Shown here: in pieces, positions 5,191-10,000 of the stretch | How the letters are laid out: every line of letters starts with the position of its first letter | Position numbering within the stretch: position 1 is the stretch's first letter | From: Rheinheimera sp. | Lineage (GTDB): Bacteria > Pseudomonadota > Gammaproteobacteria > Enterobacterales > Alteromonadaceae | Direction: 5' to 3' | Assembly: GCF_020217005.1 (NCBI RefSeq) | Contig: NZ_JAIWOI010000110.1 | Location: 1-10,000, forward strand | DNA length: 10,000 nt | Made by a program: the position numbers and the translations under genes | Notes under the pieces: generated by a model | What the model was told of the DNA's origin: nothing | What the model saw: only the letters and a program-made list of their open reading frames with translations | Databases searched by the model: none

Positions 5191-6408
5191 CTAACCACCC
5201 TTGTACGCATTAAGCATATCCCACATAGGCGTGAAGATACCTAAGGCCAAAATCAGCACCATTCCAGAGACAATACAGATCAAAATAGGCTCTATCTTTG
5301 CAGTCAGTGCTTTCAAGTCGTATGCCACTTCTCTTTCGTAAAAAGAGGCAACTTCCGTCAACATTTCGTCTATTTGTCCTGTTTCCTCTCCTACAGCTAA
5401 CATCTGCAACACCAAAGGAGTAAATAACTCACTTTGCACAGCCACCCGCAGCAGGCTTTCACCTCTTTCTATATTTTTCCGCATCTCGCGGATTTTCTCT
5501 GACATATATTCATTGTCTACGGCTTCTGCGACTAAGGTGAGTGCGGAAGTCAGTGGCACCCCTGCTCTGAGCATCATGGAAAAACTACGACTAAAACGCC
5601 CTAACGTAGCCCGTACTATAATAGAGCCCATCAAAGGTGTTTTGAGTTTCCAGTGACTCCACTGATGGCTGCCCTGGTCAGTTTGTAAATACAACTTTAA
5701 TGCCCAGACGGCGCCAACCAGCGCGGCCAGCATCAATTCCCAGTAATTGATAAAGAGATTTGAGCTTCCCAGTAAAAAACGGGTGGCCCAGGGTAATTCA
5801 GTATGAAATTTTGCAAACATGGCTGAAAACTGCGGTATCACCAGCATATTCATCAGCACCATGGCTACTACAATGGCAAACAACACAAAAGACGGATAGC
5901 GGGTCGCTTGCCTGATTTGTTTTTTGGTTTCCAGCTCCTGCTCAAAATAGCCGGAAAGTTGTAAAAAGGATTCGTCTAATCGACCTGTGTTTTCGCCGAC
6001 ATGCACCAATGAGACAACCAGACGGCTGAATATTTTAGGGTGTTGCGCCATAGCCGCAGACAAAGTACGGCCTTTTTCCAATTGCTCTGCCAGATCCAGC
6101 AATATGCCATGCAAAGCTTTTGAGCTGGTGCTTTCCGCCAACCCCACAATAGCGCGGATAATAGGAATACCGGCTTTCATCAAGGAATACATCTGGCGGG
6201 AAAAGATAATCAGCTCGGTCATGCTGACCCGCTGCCAGGGCCAAACTATGGACTCAGCTGCAGGTTTATCTTCCTGTAGCTGGATTTTAATCGGGATCTG
6301 GCTGCGTTTTAGCAGCAGATCTGCTGCCGCCATTTCGCTGCTGGCTTCAATACTGCCGCTTACGGATTGCCCCTGCCTGTCTCTGGCGGTATAGCTAAAA
6401 ATAGCCAT
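5191..6408 (-). CDS. mshG: MSHA inner-membrane platform protein MshG (PilC/GspF family)
   Basis: This 405-residue protein is the polytopic platform that couples the MshE motor to pilin insertion. It has two T2SSF domains, about residues 66-190 and 272-395, each with the repeated signature seen as HVGENTGRLDE and AVGEETGQIDE. Membrane segments are near 173-192, 218-240 and 374-396. The N terminus (IFSYTARDRQGQSVSGSIEA) is the usual PilC/GspF opening, and the length is normal for the family. The start ATG overlaps the mshE stop (TAATG), with AGGGG 8 nt upstream. The stop TAG is followed by 104 nt before mshB, where mshF would be expected. Confidence 0.95.
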   Translation of the reverse strand: MAIFSYTARDRQGQSVSGSIEASSEMAAADLLLKRSQIPIKIQLQEDKPAAESIVWPWQRVSMTELIIFSRQMYSLMKAGIPIIRAIVGLAESTSSKALHGILLDLAEQLEKGRTLSAAMAQHPKIFSRLVVSLVHVGENTGRLDESFLQLSGYFEQELETKKQIRQATRYPSFVLFAIVVAMVLMNMLVIPQFSAMFAKFHTELPWATRFLLGSSNLFINYWELMLAALVGAVWALKLYLQTDQGSHQWSHWKLKTPLMGSIIVRATLGRFSRSFSMMLRAGVPLTSALTLVAEAVDNEYMSEKIREMRKNIERGESLLRVAVQSELFTPLVLQMLAVGEETGQIDEMLTEVASFYEREVAYDLKALTAKIEPILICIVSGMVLILALGIFTPMWDMLNAYKGG

Positions 6409-8153
6409 TAACTATGCCCCTGCTCTGTAACCTGAACAGACACAGGTTCTTCCAGCTCAAGGTATTCAGAGACCTTAATCACTTCTTCTATGCTGGTCAG
6501 TCCTTGCATTGCATAGTCCAGCGCCATATCGCCCAAAGGACGGAAGCCATCATTATTGCGGGCAGCCATAGCAAAAGCATCGGCGTCTTTACGCCGCAAT
6601 GCATCCGCCAGCTCGCGGTTCATTACCAGCAATTCAAACACACCTATACGCCCTGAATAGCCGGTATGGTTGCAGTTTTGACAGCCTTCGCCACGCCAGA
6701 ATAGCTGGTTTGGCGCTATATGCTTATGTTGTAGCCAACTGAGCTCGGAGGAGTCCGGTGTATAGGTCTTTTTGCAGTGCGGACATAAACGTCGTACCAG
6801 GCGTTGCGCCAGAATAGCTCTTAACGCACTGGCAACCAAATACTCAGCGGCGCCCATATCAACTAAGCGCAAAGTACTACTGACAGCATCGTTCGTGTGC
6901 AAGGTGGATAACACAAGGTGACCTGTTAAAGCACCACGTAAACCAATTTCTGCGGTTTCCTGGTCCCGCATCTCACCGACCATGATGATATCCGGATCCT
7001 GACGCAAGCTGGTTCTTAAGACATTACTGAAAGTTAGGCCAATTTTGTGGTTCACCTGCACCTGATTAATACGGGGCAAGCGGTATTCCACCGGGTCTTC
7101 CACCGTAATTATTTTATTACCTTCTTTATTCAGCTCGCTGAGCATGCCATAAAGACTGGTGGTTTTACCCGAACCTGTGGGACCTGTCACCAGAATCATA
7201 CCGTGAGGAGTTTTTAAAATACGACGCAAGCGTTTCAGCAATGCAGGCGGCATACCTGTTTGTTCCATAGTCAACAAACCGGCAGATTGGTCCAGCAAAC
7301 GCATCACCACAGACTCACCGTACTGCACTGGCATAGTCGACATCCGCACATCAATAGTACGGCCTTTGATTTTGATCTGAAAACGACCATCCTGCGGCAA
7401 ACGTTTTTCTGAAATATCCAGTTGTGCCATCAGTTTTAACCGCAATACCAGAGCCGGAACTATACTGACTTCCTTCAGAACATTTTCCTGCAGCACACCA
7501 TCCACACGCTGACGGATCCGCAGTAGTTTTTCATCAGGCTCTATATGAATATCCGAAGCCCGTACCTGCACCGCATCCTCAAAAATGGACTGCAGCAGTT
7601 TCACTATAGTGTTGTCGTTATCTGTCGGATCGCTCAAAGCACCAAAGTCCAGTATGTCGGTTTCGGCATATTCTTCTTTGAGCTGGGTGGCAAAACTTTC
7701 TATTTGTTTGGTACGACGATACAAACGGTCAAAAGCACTAATCAACTGGCTTTCGCGCACTATCGCAATAGATATTTCTTTAGGCGCCAGCATAGGCGCT
7801 ATCTGGTCTAATACAGATAAATCTGCCGGGTCACTCATCCCCAGCAACACAGAGCTACCTCTGTCTTCCAGTACTAAAGCGCGGAAACGGCGGGCGTGTA
7901 CTTCAGGTAATAAGGCAACTGCTTTGGGGTCGATTTGCTGCGAACTGATATCCAGTAAATCTACTTTGAGCTGTTGAGACAAAAACTGCAGCAACTGATC
8001 TTCTGTCAGAAACTGCATATCAATTAAGCTACTGCCAAGCTTGCGGCCAGTTTTTTGCTGCTGCGCTAAGGCTTGCTGCAATTGTTGCTCAGTGATGATG
8101 CTTTCATGCACCAACAAATCACCAAGCCGCATTTTTAATCTGGGTTTTAACAT
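6408..8153 (-). CDS. mshE: MSHA extension ATPase MshE (PilB/GspE family, c-di-GMP-binding)
   Basis: This 581-residue protein is the hexameric ATPase that drives pilus extension. Residues 9-32 (RLGDLL ... LAQQ) and 38-61 (KLGSSL ... LSQQ) form the two 24-residue MshEN motifs separated by 5 residues, which bind c-di-GMP in V. cholerae MshE. The usual Gly of motif I is Ser18 and that of motif II is Gln47; Arg9 is kept, and Lys38 replaces Arg in motif II. The ATPase core has the Asp box (RASDIHIEPD, 198-207), Walker A GPTGSGKT (324-331), Walker B DIIMVGE (388-394) and His box GHLVLSTLHTND (411-422). C457, C460, C491 and C494 form the zinc-binding tetracysteine. The start is 4 nt after mshN. All catalytic motifs look intact. 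Pilus extension under c-di-GMP control is inferred from the family. Confidence 0.96.
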   Translation of the reverse strand: MLKPRLKMRLGDLLVHESIITEQQLQQALAQQQKTGRKLGSSLIDMQFLTEDQLLQFLSQQLKVDLLDISSQQIDPKAVALLPEVHARRFRALVLEDRGSSVLLGMSDPADLSVLDQIAPMLAPKEISIAIVRESQLISAFDRLYRRTKQIESFATQLKEEYAETDILDFGALSDPTDNDNTIVKLLQSIFEDAVQVRASDIHIEPDEKLLRIRQRVDGVLQENVLKEVSIVPALVLRLKLMAQLDISEKRLPQDGRFQIKIKGRTIDVRMSTMPVQYGESVVMRLLDQSAGLLTMEQTGMPPALLKRLRRILKTPHGMILVTGPTGSGKTTSLYGMLSELNKEGNKIITVEDPVEYRLPRINQVQVNHKIGLTFSNVLRTSLRQDPDIIMVGEMRDQETAEIGLRGALTGHLVLSTLHTNDAVSSTLRLVDMGAAEYLVASALRAILAQRLVRRLCPHCKKTYTPDSSELSWLQHKHIAPNQLFWRGEGCQNCNHTGYSGRIGVFELLVMNRELADALRRKDADAFAMAARNNDGFRPLGDMALDYAMQGLTSIEEVIKVSEYLELEEPVSVQVTEQGHS

Positions 8154-8157
8154 AAAA

Positions 8158-9384
8158 TCACTCTAACGCCGCAATACGTTTTTTGACATAGTCCAGGCTG
8201 CCAGCGGACAACGTCTGGCCATTCACTGTCGCCTGGCGATAAGCCAGCAACGCCTGTGCCGGTTGTTGTAAGGCATCGTAGCTCAAGGCCATACCAAGCC
8301 ACCAACGCGCCTGATCCGGCTGTTGCCTGGCGAGTTGCTGGAATACCTGCACAGCTTGGGGGTGCTGATTAGTCTTTTGTAATGCCGCGGCTTTTAATGC
8401 ATAAAAATCAACGTAATTAAAGATGTCTGGTTCATATTGAAGGTAAGAAAGAGCTTTAGCCCAATCCTGTTGCTTTAATGCTAACGCGGCTAAGGCCATG
8501 GACAGTTTTGGATCCTGCACACCAGTTGCCAGTGCCTGCTCAAGGATTAGCACAGCGTCCTGATCTTTACGCTGAATTTGAGCCAGTCGCGACAACTCAA
8601 TATAAGCTTCACTTTCAGCCGGAGCTAATTGCCGTATCTGCTGCCAATACTCAATACTTTGCAGCAGATCCCCTTTGCCTTCGGCTTTCTGAGCTTTTTG
8701 TCTGAACAAGTCTTTTTGCTGTTGTGGTGTCAACTGGACTTTTTCAATAGCCAGAGTACGGGGTTTATCCTGAACTTGTGGCTCCTGTTGCCAATCCGTT
8801 TCACCACCAGAGTCCGAAGCATCGGTAAAATCGCCACTTTGCTCAAAAGCACTCACCTGCACCTGCTCTGCTGCAGCACTCTGGTTAGCAAACACTTCTT
8901 CAGGTTCTGCCAGTACCACCTCGACAACACGCTCTTCAGCCACAGGCTGGCTTGCAAAAGGCTTCAATTCGGTATCAGCAACCTGAGCGCGTTCCACTGA
9001 TGTAGTTTTGCCAAGCCGAGCGGCTACCTCCGGAGATATCCGATCTGCGACCACATCCTGCAAAGTCACAACCTGCTCTGTTTGTGCCACAGTGGCTGAG
9101 CTCTGTGCAGCCTGATTTTTAGCAGCAGGTAGTAATTCATTGATCACCGCCACAGCATCAACAGGTGTTTTTTCAGGTTTCGCAGCAGTGACAGCCGGTT
9201 CAGGCTGACCAGAAACATAACTGTTGTACCAAAGTTGTCCGCCCCAACCCGCACATAAAGCCAAGGGCACAGCTCCCCACAACAGCAGATTTGCCTTAGG
9301 TTTAGGCTTAAACACCAACCCACTGTGGTTTCTTTGATGTTGCTGCTGATCTAAATCACGCAGCATTTTATTAATCACACTCAT
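8158..9384 (-). CDS. mshN: MSHA biogenesis protein MshN (membrane-anchored TPR protein)
   Basis: This encodes 408 residues from ATG 9384. A GTG six bases upstream is also in frame, but AGAGG at 9394-9398 is 9 nt from the ATG and only 3 nt from the GTG, and MSVINKMLRDLD is the usual MshN opening. The ATG overlaps the mshM stop as ATGA. A cytoplasmic N terminus precedes one membrane segment (about 32-52: NLLLWGAVPLALCAG). Then follows a long Ala/Glu/Val/Gln-rich, probably disordered linker to about 220, and TPR-like helical repeats to the end (KALSYLQYEP, QAVQVFQQLARQQPDQA). MshN is thought to act in the periplasm in pilus assembly together with MshM and MshL, though its precise task is not established. 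Confidence 0.92.
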   Translation of the reverse strand: MSVINKMLRDLDQQQHQRNHSGLVFKPKPKANLLLWGAVPLALCAGWGGQLWYNSYVSGQPEPAVTAAKPEKTPVDAVAVINELLPAAKNQAAQSSATVAQTEQVVTLQDVVADRISPEVAARLGKTTSVERAQVADTELKPFASQPVAEERVVEVVLAEPEEVFANQSAAAEQVQVSAFEQSGDFTDASDSGGETDWQQEPQVQDKPRTLAIEKVQLTPQQQKDLFRQKAQKAEGKGDLLQSIEYWQQIRQLAPAESEAYIELSRLAQIQRKDQDAVLILEQALATGVQDPKLSMALAALALKQQDWAKALSYLQYEPDIFNYVDFYALKAAALQKTNQHPQAVQVFQQLARQQPDQARWWLGMALSYDALQQPAQALLAYRQATVNGQTLSAGSLDYVKKRIAALE

Positions 9385-10000
9385 AACCACAAACCTCTGA
9401 AGTGCCAGGCAGCGGCTGCGGCAGCGATCAATAACACTGTAGCCATAAGTCCTGCGACCAAAGGGCTTACTGCAGACATATGATCTTTCACATCCTCTGT
9501 GTCTTTGGCGGCATAACGCAAATGTTTCGTATCAACCTGCAGCTTATCTTCACCAAAAGCCAACATCAGCCCCTTATGACTCAATACGTTCACCAAACGC
9601 GGTATGCCTCTGCTGTATTTCCAAATGGCTTTTAACGCACCAGGAGAAAACAGTGGCTGACGCACGCCAGCTATATCAATACGGGTATTAACATAAGCCT
9701 GTACTTCCTCGTATGACATGCCGCGCAAATAATAAGAAAAACTTACACGCTGGCGTAATTGACGAAATTTGTAACTGGCCAGACGTTTATCCAGCTCAGG
9801 CTGACCAAATAAAACTACTTGCAACAGCTTACGTTGTTCAGTTTCAAGGTTGGTTAACAGCCTTAAAGCTTCCAGCGTATCGTCAGGTAAAGCCTGGGCT
9901 TCATCAATGATCAACACTACTCTTTTGCCTTCTGCGGCCAACGCTACCAGACAATGCTGAACTAACTGCACTAATTGCTGATTGTCTATACCATCAGTTT
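9381..10000 (-). CDS. mshM: MSHA biogenesis AAA ATPase MshM (ExeA/GspA-like), C-terminal part
   Basis: The frame is open through the right window edge; the apparent GTG at 9971 is internal, because conserved sequence (TDGIDNQQLVQLVQHC) continues upstream of it. The Walker B VVLIIDEAQAL (about 9890-9920) is followed by LRLLTNLET, LLQVVLFGQPEL and FRQLRQRVSFSYYL, the sensor and arginine-finger region of ExeA/GspA-type ATPases. GIPRLVNVL follows in the C-terminal lid. The protein ends with a hydrophobic segment (VAGLMATVLLIAAAAAAW) and HFRGLWL, an unusual C-terminal membrane anchor typical of MshM. Walker A is outside the window. In ExeA the homologue drives secretin multimer placement; the same help for MshL is inferred. 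Confidence 0.93.
   Translation of the reverse strand, partial: TDGIDNQQLVQLVQHCLVALAAEGKRVVLIIDEAQALPDDTLEALRLLTNLETEQRKLLQVVLFGQPELDKRLASYKFRQLRQRVSFSYYLRGMSYEEVQAYVNTRIDIAGVRQPLFSPGALKAIWKYSRGIPRLVNVLSHKGLMLAFGEDKLQVDTKHLRYAAKDTEDVKDHMSAVSPLVAGLMATVLLIAAAAAAWHFRGLWL
9394..9398 (-). promoter_or_regulatory. ribosome binding site deciding the mshN start
   Basis: AGAGG is 9 nt before ATG 9384 and only 3 nt before the alternative GTG 9390, so it supports the ATG. It lies inside the mshM coding sequence. Confidence 0.6.

Noticed and set aside
5191..5200. Transcription terminator after mshG
   Set aside because: No inverted repeat followed by a T-run on the minus strand in the 104-bp gap.
9381..9971. 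MshM starting at GTG 9971
   Set aside because: The frame stays open to the window edge and the Walker A half of the ATPase must lie upstream; this GTG is an internal valine.

Overview
This window is the distal part of an MSHA (mannose-sensitive haemagglutinin) type IV pilus locus. It is read entirely from the minus strand, so the genes run from the right edge to the left edge: mshM (partial), mshN, mshE, mshG, mshB, mshA, mshC, mshD, mshO, mshP, mshQ (partial). The order is colinear with the Vibrio cholerae msh locus, except that no mshF lies between mshG and mshB. The gene set, moderate base composition and protein style point to a free-living aquatic gammaproteobacterium, most likely of the Alteromonadales type (Rheinheimera/Alishewanella-like is a guess). 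I see no mobile elements, RNA genes or CRISPR arrays.

Right half (5191-10000), the machine: MshM is an ExeA/GspA-like AAA ATPase and MshN an inner-membrane-anchored TPR protein. MshE is the extension ATPase with an N-terminal c-di-GMP-binding MshEN domain, and MshG is the PilC/GspF-like platform protein. These genes are tightly coupled: ATGA between mshM and mshN, a 4-nt gap between mshN and mshE, and TAATG between mshE and mshG.

A 104-bp AT-rich gap (5087-5190) separates the machine genes from the pilin genes. It is the largest gap in the window. It holds a candidate sigma-70 promoter and a 30-codon open frame that ends in an ATGA overlap with mshB. In V. cholerae the structural operon has its own promoter at the equivalent place.

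Left half (1-5086), the fibre: mshB, mshA (major pilin, with the clearest ribosome binding site), mshC, mshD and mshO encode class-III-signal prepilins. mshP encodes a PilX-like minor pilin, and mshQ encodes a large exported protein. MshC, MshD, MshO and MshP resemble the pseudopilin set GspH/I/J and a PilX/GspK-like member, so they plausibly form an initiating tip complex. MshQ starts with a Sec signal peptide, continues through about 16 rungs of a 17-19-residue repeat that looks like a beta-solenoid, and then enters a LamG/concanavalin-like domain cut by the window edge. It is a good candidate for a tip-displayed adhesin.

The system itself is known. The less expected points are two strong tandem hairpins inside mshC just after the major pilin gene (a possible attenuator setting the major:minor pilin ratio), the missing mshF, an Ala instead of Gly before the MshD cleavage site, and the regular solenoid architecture of MshQ.
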